A DNA stretch of 42,926 nucleotides from positions 1-42,926 of the forward strand of contig CANPZG010000005.1 in NCBI GenBank assembly GCA_947588765.1. Reading direction: 5' to 3'. Positions 1 through 9,471 of the stretch are shown one piece after another. The stretch comes from an uncultured Bacilli bacterium (GTDB lineage: Bacteria; Bacillota_I; Bacilli_A; RF39; UBA660). Under the pieces are notes generated by a model. It was not told where the DNA came from. It made no database searches and worked only from the letters and a program-made list of their open reading frames with translations. Made by a program: the position numbers and the translations under genes. Position 1 is the stretch's first letter. Each line of letters begins with the position of its first letter.

Positions 1-327
1 TTTATATTAAAATTTTCATTTTAATATCTTTTTTACTCAGTGCTACTTGTTTTCCATAAAACTTTTCACACTATCCTTATAAAAAGTATAACATAAAAAT
101 TTAAAACTAGAAACAAAGTTTAATTTAAAAAATAAAAACATCTGATTTCAACAAACGTTGATTTCAGATGAAACCCATAAGAGATAATATCTAATTCGCT
201 CAATCAAATGTATCCTTTTTTTATTTTATGCAAGTTTCCTTGACAAACACATAATAACATAAAAAGACTTTTTTTACAAGTTTTACTTTCTCTTCCTTAC
301 CTATATTAAATTACATACATACATTTT
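1..327. other. AT-rich noncoding stretch
   Basis: I see no supportable gene here. Short reading frames on the minus strand (for example around positions 20-75) lack a ribosome binding site with a matching start. The only structure is the hairpin at 139-170 listed separately. The stretch could be the decayed edge of a gene outside the window. Confidence 0.5.
127..170 (-). terminator. Rho-independent terminator
   Basis: The arms CATCTGA and TCAGATG, plus inner CAAC/GTTG, form a hairpin at 139-170. On the minus strand it is followed by a T-rich run. It lies about 160 nt downstream of the ADP-ribosylglycohydrolase stop, so assignment to that gene is an inference. Confidence 0.5.
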
Positions 328-1113
328 TTATTTTTTTAATTTTAAAACTCTAGTATACCCTTTATCTAATAACTTAATAAACTCATTTGGTATTTTGGCT
401 TTAGCTTCTAAAATTAAATTTTCATCGATACCATATAAAGCTTCAGCCATTGAACCAACAATACATGCATTAGTATCCGTATCTCCCCCGAAAGATAAGA
501 CATTTGTTAATGCTTCATTAAAATTACTTGCGTTAAATAAAGCATATAAACAATTATCAATAGTTTCCAAACAAGTAACATTAAACTTAGTAAATGGTTT
601 ATAAGTTAGTTTTAAATTTAACTCTGTTTTTATCTCTTCTTTAGTTAAACCTAATCTTGCATAATAAATAATTAAGGCAACTGTTATGGCACTATTAATT
701 GCTTCCATTGTATTATGAGATGGAATAGTCGCCAGTTTCGCATTAGTTATAACATCTTTTCTTGTATTAAACATATAACCCACGGGCGATATTCGCATAA
801 TAGCACCATTGCCAGTACTATTGCCAACTTTATTACCATTAGCCCATTTAGTAAATCTCGGCGAAAAAACACCTTTAAAATATGGAGAAAAGTTTGGTTT
901 ATAATCTTTAAACATATTCGCATATTTTCTTAAATAAAGACCATAATCTCCATTATTTAAAATGGCATCAAGGATAGCCATAGTCAATATTGTATCATCA
1001 CTAAAAAAGCTTTCCTTTGGCATTAATTTTTGAATTTGTAGTTCTTTCGTATTTTTAATTTGACTATATTCATAAATAGAACCAGCTAAATCGCCAATAA
1101 TTGCTCCCCACAT
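328..1113 (-). CDS. ADP-ribosylglycohydrolase family protein
   Basis: Predicted cytoplasmic hydrolase of the DraG/ARH family, which removes ADP-ribose from proteins or nucleic acids using a two-metal centre. The 261-residue length is typical. Visible family signatures are the N-terminal GAIIGDLAGS, the first metal motif SDDT (residues 38-41), GNGAIMRISPVG in the middle, and the second metal motif FGGDTDTNA near residue 210. The metal-binding aspartates are all present, so the copy looks intact. It is the complete version of a gene whose 5' end is repeated as a fragment at 2318-2419, with an Abi-type defence gene between the two. The true substrate cannot be read from sequence. Reversal of a toxin- or phage-linked ADP-ribosylation is possible given the neighbour, but that is inference. 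Confidence 0.9.
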   Translation of the reverse strand: MWGAIIGDLAGSIYEYSQIKNTKELQIQKLMPKESFFSDDTILTMAILDAILNNGDYGLYLRKYANMFKDYKPNFSPYFKGVFSPRFTKWANGNKVGNSTGNGAIMRISPVGYMFNTRKDVITNAKLATIPSHNTMEAINSAITVALIIYYARLGLTKEEIKTELNLKLTYKPFTKFNVTCLETIDNCLYALFNASNFNEALTNVLSFGGDTDTNACIVGSMAEALYGIDENLILEAKAKIPNEFIKLLDKGYTRVLKLKK

Positions 1114-1183
1114 ATTTACCTCCCCAAAACAAATTAAATATTGACGTAAAATGTAAAAAAGATCTAAGAAAATAAATTATCGT

Positions 1184-1216
1184 AAAAAAATAGGGCTCTA
1201 TCCTAAGATAGACCCC
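1184..1216 (-). terminator. Rho-independent terminator after the Abi gene
   Basis: GGGGTCTATC and GATAGAGCCC pair around a TTAG loop and are followed on the minus strand by a run of seven T. It sits about 70 nt beyond the Abi gene stop and separates it from the glycohydrolase gene. Confidence 0.75.
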
Positions 1217-1286
1217 TTACAAAAATGATTTAACATTTTTTCCTTGCATAGATAATATAACACAAAATTATATCTATGTCAAACTA

Positions 1287-2282
1287 CTAATATAAAATTT
1301 CTTTATAGTATTTATCGATTATTTTATCAAAATAATGATAAATGGATTTTAGTAGCTCATTAGTAGTATAGTATTTCCTATTAAGAATTATTCTTTCATA
1401 AAATAATTTATTAATTTCATAATTAACATTTCTTTTTACACCTTCACTACTTACCACAATATTAAATAAATATAGGGTGTAAGTTATTTGTCTTATTCTA
1501 GAATTTTTTAATTTATTATCCCTATTTTCTTTACCTATACCACAATTTCTTAAATAATTAATAATTAAAATATCTGGTCTATGATTATTATCTTTTTTAT
1601 CAAGCTCTGATAATACACAATTATTATGAGCTACTGCATTTCTAAGCTTATTTACTTCTCTTAAAATAAATACATATTTTTTATCTTCTAAATCATAATG
1701 AGTCGTAAAAAATTCAAAAAAATTTATCAATTCACCAAAAGTAATTATTTCCAAAAATTCCCATATTGGAATATTTTCCAGTTTTTTGGCCTTATCTAAA
1801 TCATATTTTGAAAATATTTTTTTATAATATTCATTGGATACTTTTTTCATGATGCTGTCATGCACTCTTTTAGGAAAATTTTCATCATTATAATCATTGT
1901 CAAGATATAAATTTATAATATTGTATCCATCTTCTTCATTTATTTCCTCTATGCTATTTAATATTCTAATTTTTAAGTAATGTTCAATATCAATTATCAT
2001 TTTAAATAACAAAATTCTTGTTCTATAGTCTATAATTGATAAGTCTTTCAAATATGCAAAATCTAAATCAATATATTTCCCTATTGATTTTCCACACTGA
2101 TATTTAGCAAAATTATTTTTATATGATGTTACATTATAATAATTATTATTTTCTCTAAGATATAGTTCAGCATCCTTTTCTTTACACTTCTCAAATTTAA
2201 TATTTTTTTCTTTTAAGTATGGAACCATTTCAGTAATTTTCATCATAGGTCTTAAAATATTTTTTGTAAAATTTTCAATCAC
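1287..2282 (-). CDS. Abi family (Abi_2) abortive-infection-like protein with HEPN motif
   Basis: Resembles the Abi_2 (AbiD/AbiF-type) family. These proteins are linked to phage abortive infection and carry a HEPN-type RNase motif. Family-like features, in order: NNNYYNVTSYKNNF near residues 45-58, a YRTRILLFKMIIDIEHYLKIR helix region near 86-106, IPIWEFLEIITFGEL near 171-185, and LRNAVAHNN near 213-221, which contains an R-x4-H HEPN signature (R214, H219). The start is GTG at 2282, preceded by a GGGGG Shine-Dalgarno with good spacing. The gene is a single unit with its own terminator and sits between a full and a truncated copy of the glycohydrolase 5' end. This suggests insertion or local duplication. 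Phage defence is inferred from family and context, not shown. Confidence 0.8.
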   Translation of the reverse strand: MIENFTKNILRPMMKITEMVPYLKEKNIKFEKCKEKDAELYLRENNNYYNVTSYKNNFAKYQCGKSIGKYIDLDFAYLKDLSIIDYRTRILLFKMIIDIEHYLKIRILNSIEEINEEDGYNIINLYLDNDYNDENFPKRVHDSIMKKVSNEYYKKIFSKYDLDKAKKLENIPIWEFLEIITFGELINFFEFFTTHYDLEDKKYVFILREVNKLRNAVAHNNCVLSELDKKDNNHRPDILIINYLRNCGIGKENRDNKLKNSRIRQITYTLYLFNIVVSSEGVKRNVNYEINKLFYERIILNRKYYTTNELLKSIYHYFDKIIDKYYKEILY

Positions 2283-2317
2283 GATATCCCCCTCTAGTAG
2301 TAGTTATTATAATCTTT

Positions 2318-2419
2318 TTAATTATTGCAATAATTATTTTCAAACATTTTTACATATTTTTTAATTTGACCATATTCATAAATAAAGCCAGCTAAATCAC
2401 CAATAACTGTACCCCACAT
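2318..2419 (-). pseudogene. Truncated duplicate of the ADP-ribosylglycohydrolase 5' end
   Basis: An ATG at 2419 opens a 33-codon frame beginning MWGTVIGDLAGFIYEYGQIK, nearly the same as the first 20 residues of the intact gene (MWGAIIGDLAGSIYEYSQIK). After that the similarity ends and the frame stops at 2318-2320. It is a fragment left by duplication or by replacement of the rest of a second gene copy. The remnant lacks both metal motifs and cannot be an active enzyme. Confidence 0.8.
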
Positions 2420-2455
2420 ATTTAACTTTAATCTATTAAATTTAAAAATTATTAT

Positions 2456-2488
2456 TAAAATTAAAACCCGAAACAAATATTTCGAGTT
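2456..2488 (-). terminator. Terminator of the tRNA-Ile2/tRNA-Leu unit
   Basis: AACTCGAAA and TTTCGGGTT pair around a short loop just after tRNA-Leu and are followed by a T-rich run on the minus strand. Confidence 0.7.
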
Positions 2489-2498
2489 AACAATCAAA

Positions 2499-2583
2499 TG
2501 GTGCAGGTGAAGGGAGTCGAACCCCCACGAATTGCTTCGCTAGATCCTAAGTCTAGTGCGTCTGCCAATTCCGCCACACCTGC
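2499..2583 (-). tRNA. tRNA-Leu (anticodon TAG)
   Basis: The 85-nt cloverleaf has acceptor stem GCAGGTG/CACCTGC, an anticodon arm CTAGACTTAGGATCTAG with anticodon TAG, the long variable arm typical of class II tRNAs, T-arm GGGGGTTCGACTCCC, and an encoded CCA end. It reads CUN leucine codons. It follows tRNA-Ile2 by 7 nt and probably shares its transcript. Confidence 0.95.
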
Positions 2584-2590
2584 CTAAATA

Positions 2591-2667
2591 TGGTGGACCT
2601 CGTAGGACTCGAACCTACGACCGCCCGGTTATGAGCCGGATGCTCTAACCAACTGAGCTAGAGGTCC
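2591..2667 (-). tRNA. tRNA with anticodon CAT, most likely tRNA-Ile2 (lysidine type)
   Basis: The 77-nt cloverleaf has acceptor GGACCTC/GAGGTCC, D-arm AGCTCAGTTGGTTAGAGC, anticodon stem CCGG with loop CTCATAA, T-arm GTAGGTTCGAGTCCTAC, and an encoded CCA. The anticodon CAT could be read as methionine. However, the GGACC acceptor and GGCTCATAACC arm match my memory of Firmicute and mycoplasma tRNA-Ile2, whose C34 is changed to lysidine by TilS to decode AUA. Elongator tRNA-Met is the alternative. Confidence 0.8.
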
Positions 2668-2680
2668 AAACGACTATTTA

Positions 2681-2709
2681 ATAATAACATAAATAAATAA
2701 TCTATGCAA
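2681..2709 (-). promoter_or_regulatory. Sigma-A promoter for the tRNA pair
   Basis: On the minus strand, TTGCAT (2704-2709), 17-nt spacer, TATTAT (2681-2686). The start would fall a few bases before tRNA-Ile2. Confidence 0.6.
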
Positions 2710-2756
2710 TATTTTTTCACTAAAATTTTATTTAAAAATTAAAAAGATTATCCCAT

Positions 2757-2787
2757 AAAAATAAATAGGTATCAACCTATTTATTTT
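2757..2787 (-). terminator. Rho-independent terminator
   Basis: Long A/T-rich hairpin with arms AAATAAATAGG and CCTATTTATTT around TTGATA, followed by TTTAT. It includes the stop codon of the upstream unknown gene, a compact arrangement. Confidence 0.65.
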
Positions 2788-3196
2788 GTAACATGTTAAG
2801 TAAATCAATTTTAAACATATCTTTAGATGCATTGGCTTTAGAAATCATAATTCCTTTATAAGTAGTTAACTCAGATCTATGGCCTTCTAATAAAATATCG
2901 GAAGGTGTAATAGTTTCTAACATAACTACGCCATCATTTTTATGAACTGTATAAATTAATTTAATTTCCCCATGAATTTTAATGAACATCTTATCACCTG
3001 GTAATTTTAATTCATAAGTTTCCGTACCATTTTTCTTATTAGTACTAACTAAATCTCCTAAAAAACTACCATTTCTTAAAGCTGGGTAATATTCGAAATT
3101 TAATTTCTTAAAAGCAAGCATATTATACTTCTTAATTGCCCTTTCTAATTTACGATATTCATTTTCATTTACATAATCAAGAACATAACCTTTCAT
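2777..3196 (-). CDS. Protein of unknown function, 139 aa
   Basis: I do not recognise this protein. It is soluble-looking, with no signal peptide or membrane segment, mixed charge, and an N-terminal helix rich in K and R (NEYRKLERAIKKYN) followed by a predicted beta-rich part. I chose the ATG at 3196 (protein starting MKGYVLDYV) because a GGGGGTAGAGG ribosome binding site sits just before it. A longer in-frame start at 3235 would overlap the promoter at 3224-3252. It is a single gene with its own strong promoter and terminator, which suggests steady independent expression. Confidence 0.75.
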   Translation of the reverse strand: MKGYVLDYVNENEYRKLERAIKKYNMLAFKKLNFEYYPALRNGSFLGDLVSTNKKNGTETYELKLPGDKMFIKIHGEIKLIYTVHKNDGVVMLETITPSDILLEGHRSELTTYKGIMISKANASKDMFKIDLLNMLQNK

Positions 3197-3223
3197 TACC
3201 TCTACCCCCTTAATTACGAAAAC

Positions 3224-3252
3224 ATTATAGCACAAAATAAAAAATTTGTCAA
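3224..3252 (-). promoter_or_regulatory. Sigma-A promoter of the 139-aa unknown gene
   Basis: Consensus TTGACA (3247-3252), 17-nt spacer, TATAAT (3224-3229) on the minus strand. Confidence 0.8.
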
Positions 3253-3359
3253 ATTTATGTAAACAATATTTATTTTTAGACTTATATTATGGTAAAATAT
3301 TAATATCAATTTTCGCCAAAAATAGTAAAATTTACTTTGTTTTTACATATAAAAAGAAA

Positions 3360-3608
3360 CTATATATCGAGTTCGACAATAGTTTCTCCTAGATTCCAAT
3401 TATTTAATTTAAAATCTTTGACTAATTTATTTTTCTTTAATACTTCATGGACTTCTTTAGTTAAGATATTCGTACTTTTACCATGAATTATAACAATTGG
3501 ATTATTTTTTAATTTATAATTATCTTGAATAAATTCATTTACTATAACCTCAACCATACTTACAATTTCACCATGTAAGTCTAAATGAGGAGTTTTACTT
3601 GTTATCAT
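3360..3608 (-). CDS. Small Smr-domain protein
   Basis: Stand-alone Smr domain of 82 residues. This fold is found at the C-terminus of MutS2 and is associated with DNA or RNA nicking. The two hallmark motifs are LDLHGE near residue 9 and a diverged H-G-K motif, IIHGKSTNILTKEVHEVLKK, near 40-59. The usual HGxGxG glycines are partly replaced (HGKSTN), so catalytic competence is uncertain. The start ATG overlaps the TGA stop of the upstream PfkB gene (ATGA), implying translational coupling. The link between a sugar/nucleoside kinase and an Smr domain has no obvious logic beyond a shared transcript. Confidence 0.8.
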   Translation of the reverse strand: MITSKTPHLDLHGEIVSMVEVIVNEFIQDNYKLKNNPIVIIHGKSTNILTKEVHEVLKKNKLVKDFKLNNWNLGETIVELDI

Positions 3609-4588
3609 TGATTAACCGTGGGATTAGGATTACTTGCTTGTTGATTAGGAACCCCAGAATTTGGTGCTTGAGTTTGATTTTGAATACCCATCTTTTTAGC
3701 AAATTCATCTAATACGGAAGATAATTCGGGAATAGATAAGCGACTACCTACTTTTTGAACAGATAATCCAGCGGCAATATTAGCCATCGTTACACTTTTT
3801 TCAATTGGAAAACCATTAGCTAAGCCGTAAACAAAGGACCCATGGAAGATATCTCCTGCTCCCGTAGTATCTTTCGCTTCAACTTTTAAACCAGGCATTA
3901 TTTTAATTTGATTATTGTCTTTATATAAAGCTCCATGAGATTCCAAAGTTATAATTATTTCCGCTTGAGGATATTTATTCATTAAAGCTGAATAAACATT
4001 AACTAAGGTATTAGGATTTTCAAAATCAAATTTCATTCCCGTGACAGTTTCCGCGAATCCTTTCGAACAAACAATATAGTTCATATATTTACATAATTCT
4101 AAAAGTTCATTAGTTATCCGTCCAGCATCCACTACTTTAATAGCTTTAGGAAACTTACTTATAGCATTAGTACTAGCAGCATAATCATGACCATCAGTAA
4201 ATATTATATCTGGTACAAAATCATAACTAAATTTTTTTAATGGAATAAAATCCTCTTGAATATTAAAGACAGTTCTAGCACCAGTAGTACTATTAACCAT
4301 TACAAATGATAAAGATGTTGGTTTATCAAAACTAGTTTCGATATAATTGGCATCTAAATGAACTTCTGTATATTCTCTTTTTAATTTTTCGCCAAAGTCA
4401 TCAGCCCCAACAACGGTAGCTAAACAAGTATCAATACCCCATTTACCTAATAAATAGGCAGCATTACCCGCGGGTCCACCTCCACAACGAACACTACCTT
4501 GAAAACGATGTTTGGTATTTTCTTGAGGATATTCATTTATTTCTAAACTAATATCATAACTAGAATGTCCTATGCATAATACTTTCAT
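3605..4588 (-). CDS. PfkB-family carbohydrate/nucleoside kinase
   Basis: Ribokinase-fold kinase, predicted cytoplasmic, transferring ATP phosphate to a sugar or nucleoside hydroxyl. Visible are the N-terminal GGGPAGNAAYLLGKWG substrate region (PfkB signature 1) near residues 36-51 and the DTTGAGDIFHGSF signature near 240, with GAGD as anion hole and catalytic base. The family core ends near residue 300. The last 25 or so residues are a Q/N/P-rich low-complexity tail (NQTQAPNSGVPNQQ), unusual for this family. Substrate cannot be assigned. It overlaps the Smr gene by 4 nt and may be cotranscribed with the upstream envelope-protein gene (39 nt away). Confidence 0.85.
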   Translation of the reverse strand: MKVLCIGHSSYDISLEINEYPQENTKHRFQGSVRCGGGPAGNAAYLLGKWGIDTCLATVVGADDFGEKLKREYTEVHLDANYIETSFDKPTSLSFVMVNSTTGARTVFNIQEDFIPLKKFSYDFVPDIIFTDGHDYAASTNAISKFPKAIKVVDAGRITNELLELCKYMNYIVCSKGFAETVTGMKFDFENPNTLVNVYSALMNKYPQAEIIITLESHGALYKDNNQIKIMPGLKVEAKDTTGAGDIFHGSFVYGLANGFPIEKSVTMANIAAGLSVQKVGSRLSIPELSSVLDEFAKKMGIQNQTQAPNSGVPNQQASNPNPTVNQ

Positions 4589-4627
4589 ATTGTATCTCCC
4601 TCTATTCTTACAAAATTAATTTTTTTA

Positions 4628-5293
4628 TTAAATTGTTTTATCTGACATAGTAATATTTATATCAAAGTTTTTACCTAAATTAGCTGATTGGTCGCTATCT
4701 AAGTTTACATAAGTAAGTTTGAAAGTCCAAGTATCCGTAGTAATTTCATTACCAGTTGATTTAATATCCCTTTGATCTATTAATATTGCACCATCCGGAT
4801 TTTTATAAGTTGTAACATCAAAACCAGATATTTTATTTTTTCCTTGATTAGTCACATATTTTCCTTCAAGTCCAGCAATACTAGTAATTTCTTGATTATC
4901 TGGGCCAATAATCGTTAAAATAATTTCTGGAGTACTATTAATAGCATCTGTATAAGTGTAATCATTATTACTTATTGATAAATAAGTATAATAATGTCTT
5001 GTATGACCAGCTGTAGTATCATAAAAGTTTGCTTTAGGATGTGATTCCTTAACAATATCTGTACCATTTATTTGAGCTAGGTTTTCAGCTGTAACTTCTA
5101 ACATTAAAGTTTCTCCCGGTTCAAATTCTAAAAAGTCATTTTTAATATTAACCTTTACATCACTAGAACTACCTTCACCAACGTAATCTTCAAGAAAAGC
5201 ATATGTTACTCTAAAAACTAATGCTAAAGATACAATAATAATTAAAACAAGTAAATAAAACAATGTTTTACTACGATTAAATTTTTCAATCAT
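4628..5293 (-). CDS. TasA/camelysin-like (SipW-cognate type) envelope protein
   Basis: 221 residues with an N-terminal membrane segment (residues 10-28) ending in the motif TYAFL, followed by an all-beta extracellular domain. The layout matches the TasA/CalY-like proteins that carry SipW-cognate signal peptides. A related N-terminal module occurs in the 824-aa protein at 9516-11990: both have xTYAF, a VTAENL stretch, PEIILxI, and a late DxWxxKxTxxNL stretch. I infer an exported, surface-associated or fibre-forming protein. Whether the TYAF site is cleaved by a SipW-like signal peptidase is unknown, and no such peptidase is in the window. Confidence 0.65.
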   Translation of the reverse strand: MIEKFNRSKTLFYLLVLIIIVSLALVFRVTYAFLEDYVGEGSSSDVKVNIKNDFLEFEPGETLMLEVTAENLAQINGTDIVKESHPKANFYDTTAGHTRHYYTYLSISNNDYTYTDAINSTPEIILTIIGPDNQEITSIAGLEGKYVTNQGKNKISGFDVTTYKNPDGAILIDQRDIKSTGNEITTDTWTFKLTYVNLDSDQSANLGKNFDINITMSDKTI

Positions 5294-5355
5294 GAGCTAT
5301 CACCCTACTATCAATTAAAATTATAACATAAAATAGCTATTTATAAAACAAAAAT

Positions 5356-6003
5356 TTAATTTACTTCACACTTTTTAATAATATAGATCTTTTTACTTTT
5401 ATAAAAGGCATAGAAAATGTCCGTGGGAATAAGACCTTTTTTGTTTAATTCATTTTCTAACCAACTACGGTTTTTATGTAGTAATTTCAAGGTTTTATCT
5501 TGAACTACGCCATCTAGGATTAATGCTAAAGGAAGACTTGTTTTAATCTTAAAGGGTTTATATTTAAAAATTGATAGTTTACCATTAGGTTCTAAAAAAG
5601 CATATTCAACCATGTCAATATCACTAATTTCTTTTTGTCTTAAAGAAATTAGTAAATCATCTAAAGTATATCTTTGTTTAATCATTTCATGATAATTTAT
5701 TTTACCATTACAAATAATTAAGGACGGTTTACCATCAAATAAAGTACGAAATTTTCTTGATTTAACTGCAATATAACCAAAACCAACCTCTAAAATAACT
5801 AAAGATACAATGGGGACAATTGTTAAAATCATCGAATCTTCCGTATTTTCAATACTTATCGCTACTAACTCCGCAATTAAAATTGAAACAATTAAATCAA
5901 TGACTCCTAATTGTCCTACTTCTCTTTTACCCATAATTCGATAAGCTAAAGTTACAAAAAAGTAAAAAAATACTGTTCTAATTAAGACTGTTAAAACTAA
6001 CAT
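5356..6003 (-). CDS. DUF421/YetF-family membrane protein
   Basis: 215 residues. Three hydrophobic helices fill residues 1-80, with the family signature YRIMGKREVGQLGVIDLIVS near 21-40, followed by a cytoplasmic alpha/beta domain containing KPSLIICNGKINYHEMIKQR near 93-112. This is the domain plan of YetF/YdfS-like proteins, described in Bacillus spores and membranes. Molecular role is not established. It is followed by the TasA-like gene 62 nt downstream on the same strand, so the two may share a transcript. Confidence 0.85.
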   Translation of the reverse strand: MLVLTVLIRTVFFYFFVTLAYRIMGKREVGQLGVIDLIVSILIAELVAISIENTEDSMILTIVPIVSLVILEVGFGYIAVKSRKFRTLFDGKPSLIICNGKINYHEMIKQRYTLDDLLISLRQKEISDIDMVEYAFLEPNGKLSIFKYKPFKIKTSLPLALILDGVVQDKTLKLLHKNRSWLENELNKKGLIPTDIFYAFYKSKKIYIIKKCEVN

Positions 6004-6066
6004 ATAATCACCAATTATATATTGATACTTTTCATAATATTTTAATCATTACATAGTATTTATTAG

Positions 6067-6435
6067 GTGATTATATTGAAAGTTTTACTTAAACAATTAG
6101 GATTTTATTTATTATTTTTAATTTTAATAACTTTTTTATGTAGTTTATTAAATCTTTTAGGAGTTAACTCTACGATAACTAATTTTATTTTATTTATCTT
6201 TAATGCTCTAGCTTTTTTAGTTTTAGGTTACAAAAATGGGAATGTCGCTAAAGATAAAGGTTTTCTTCATGGTTTAAAGATTGGCGCTATCATGCTGGTA
6301 ATATTATTTATTATTAATATCTTTTTAAGTCAAAAATTATTTACTTTATCCCTTGGTATTTATTACTTAGTCTTACTTTTATGTGCTACTTTTGGAGGCA
6401 TGCTAGGAATCAGCAAAAAAAAGGATGAAAATTAA
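6067..6435 (+). CDS. TIGR04086/YrzE-like four-helix membrane protein
   Basis: 122 residues, almost entirely hydrophobic, with four membrane helices and a conserved-looking GFLHGLKIGAI loop between helices 2 and 3. This topology and the xGFxxGLxxG motif match the TIGR04086 family found beside protein-secretion genes in Firmicutes; function unknown. Two starts are possible: GTG at 6067, or TTG at 6076, which has AGGTGAT at ribosome-binding distance and may be the real one. Its last codon and stop overlap the end of the converging pseudopilin-like gene by 4 bases. Confidence 0.7.
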   Translation: MIILKVLLKQLGFYLLFLILITFLCSLLNLLGVNSTITNFILFIFNALAFLVLGYKNGNVAKDKGFLHGLKIGAIMLVILFIINIFLSQKLFTLSLGIYYLVLLLCATFGGMLGISKKKDEN

Positions 6436-6734
6436 TCTACGACAATAAATTCGTAATTATTTCCATCTTTTTTAACATAAGAGTTTGGATTATAAATCTC
6501 TTTGGTAAGGGGATTTATTTCTTGCTCTAAGTATTTATTTTGATATAAAGTATCTAAAGTTGCGACATTACCCGTACATTTATCATCTCGCCAACAATTA
6601 ATAGCCGCTTCCATAATTCTTTTTTCTGTTACTTTCATTAAATTATTATTATGATTAGTTACTACTTTATAAGCAGTTACGGCAGCGACTAAAGCAACAG
6701 CAAATAAAATTAACCCAACACTTAACTTTTTCAT
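6432..6734 (-). CDS. Small membrane-anchored, pseudopilin-like protein
   Basis: 100 residues: a short K-K start, one hydrophobic helix (about 4-25), then a small extracellular part. The segment from EKRIMEAAINCWRDDKC to PLTKEIYNPNSYVKK recalls the C-terminal region of pseudopilin-like proteins, with a conserved cysteine pair and a 'PxTKEIYNPxSYV' type loop. There is no G|F-E prepilin-peptidase site, so this is at best a diverged minor pilin or an unrelated anchored protein. Its start follows directly on the tgt stop (no gap), implying cotranscription with tgt. The GspE-type ATPase at 20734-22569 is the only other pilus/secretion gene in view. Confidence 0.6.
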   Translation of the reverse strand: MKKLSVGLILFAVALVAAVTAYKVVTNHNNNLMKVTEKRIMEAAINCWRDDKCTGNVATLDTLYQNKYLEQEINPLTKEIYNPNSYVKKDGNNYEFIVVD

Positions 6735-8342
<1,608 letters not shown>

Positions 8343-8381
8343 GTAATTATGTGATATCATAACTACTCAAAAGGAGGCAAT

Positions 8382-9239
8382 ATGTTTAAAATATTTATTA
8401 AAACAGCACCTATAATTACCGAAGACAATGAAAACTTGCGTTTAAAAAATAAAAACATCAATAAAATTTTTTGGCAAAAACTTAATCATTTTGAAAAAAT
8501 GTTGCAAGAAAATAAACATATGTCTCCGCAACTATATTACAAAAATATTAAAGATGCTCATATTCATGAAGCTATTAAATTAAATGAAGAAAAATCTAAT
8601 GATGAAGGTTATTTTGAAGCAGCAAAAAATTATATTTGGGTAAAAAGAAAATTTCATGTTTACCATGAATTACTTCATTTATCTTCTTCGATAGTTTATA
8701 ATAATCTATATTATTGTGGTTTTTCGCAAGAAACTTATCACTATACAATTGGTGATGGTTTAAATGAAGGTTATACTTCTTTACTTGAATATCGGTATTT
8801 TTATTATGATGGAGCCGAAATGTGTTATGAACTAGAAATGATTATAGCTCGTTTAATTGAAGAAATTATTGGTAAAAATACCATGGAAAGTTTATATTTT
8901 AAAGCTGATTTATTTAACTTAATTAAAGAGTTAGAAAAATATGCTAGCTATAATGAAATATATAATTTTATTTGTAAATTAGATATTTTAAGTGAAATAT
9001 TAAACTCCGATATTTTATATTATTCTCTATATCCTTCAATTGGTATTTTAACTAAATCAATATTAAAGTTTATTGAAAAATGTAAAATTAAGAAATTAAA
9101 TAATGATTTGCAAAATAATAAAATTACGGAAGAAGAATATCAAGAAATCTTAAATGATTTTTATGATGTAACTAAAGACTTATGTAAAAAATATAATCCA
9201 ATGGTTTTAACAAGAAAAAAGGGGCTGTTGAATAATTAG
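8382..9239 (+). CDS. Putative zinc metallopeptidase (HExxH)
   Basis: 285 residues, no signal peptide. A zinc-protease signature YHELLHLSS places H95, E96 and H99, followed 30 residues later by GDGLNEGYTSLLEYRYF. E129 in that NEG motif would be the third ligand of a gluzincin. I do not recognise a named family. The C-terminal third is helical and charged. The start has a strong AAAAGGAGG ribosome binding site. The last codons (KKGLLNN) and the stop lie inside a terminator repeat shared with the facing gene, so the C-terminus may have been rewritten by insertion of that repeat. Substrate unknown. Confidence 0.6.
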   Translation: MFKIFIKTAPIITEDNENLRLKNKNINKIFWQKLNHFEKMLQENKHMSPQLYYKNIKDAHIHEAIKLNEEKSNDEGYFEAAKNYIWVKRKFHVYHELLHLSSSIVYNNLYYCGFSQETYHYTIGDGLNEGYTSLLEYRYFYYDGAEMCYELEMIIARLIEEIIGKNTMESLYFKADLFNLIKELEKYASYNEIYNFICKLDILSEILNSDILYYSLYPSIGILTKSILKFIEKCKIKKLNNDLQNNKITEEEYQEILNDFYDVTKDLCKKYNPMVLTRKKGLLNN

Positions 9240-9267
9240 ATGTTTAATTATTCAGCAGTTTTTCTTT
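9221..9267 (+). terminator. Terminator of the metallopeptidase gene
   Basis: CTGTTGAATAATTA (9225-9238) pairs with TAATTATTCAGCAG (9245-9258), followed by TTTTTCTTTT. The hairpin contains the gene's stop codon. Confidence 0.8.
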
Positions 9268-9471
9268 TGAAAATATTCAAAATTACTGAAATAATAAGGA
9301 AAAATGTGACATTTTTAATTTATAGTTTTTTTAGTTAACTAATATAATTATATTATTCACTGCAAAAAAAAGATTTTTACCTTGCACTTTCAAAAAATTG
9401 TTATGAAAATATAAAAAAATTAATAATATTGTATCAAGAAAAATTAAAAGATTATTTTAAATAAAAGAAAA

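Noticed and set aside
1..327. Short minus-strand frames at the window start
   Set aside because: Broken by stops and without a start and ribosome binding site; could be the decayed end of a gene outside the window.
2591..2667. tRNA read as elongator tRNA-Met
   Set aside because: Acceptor GGACC and anticodon arm GGCTCATAACC fit tRNA-Ile2 better; Met kept as the alternative.
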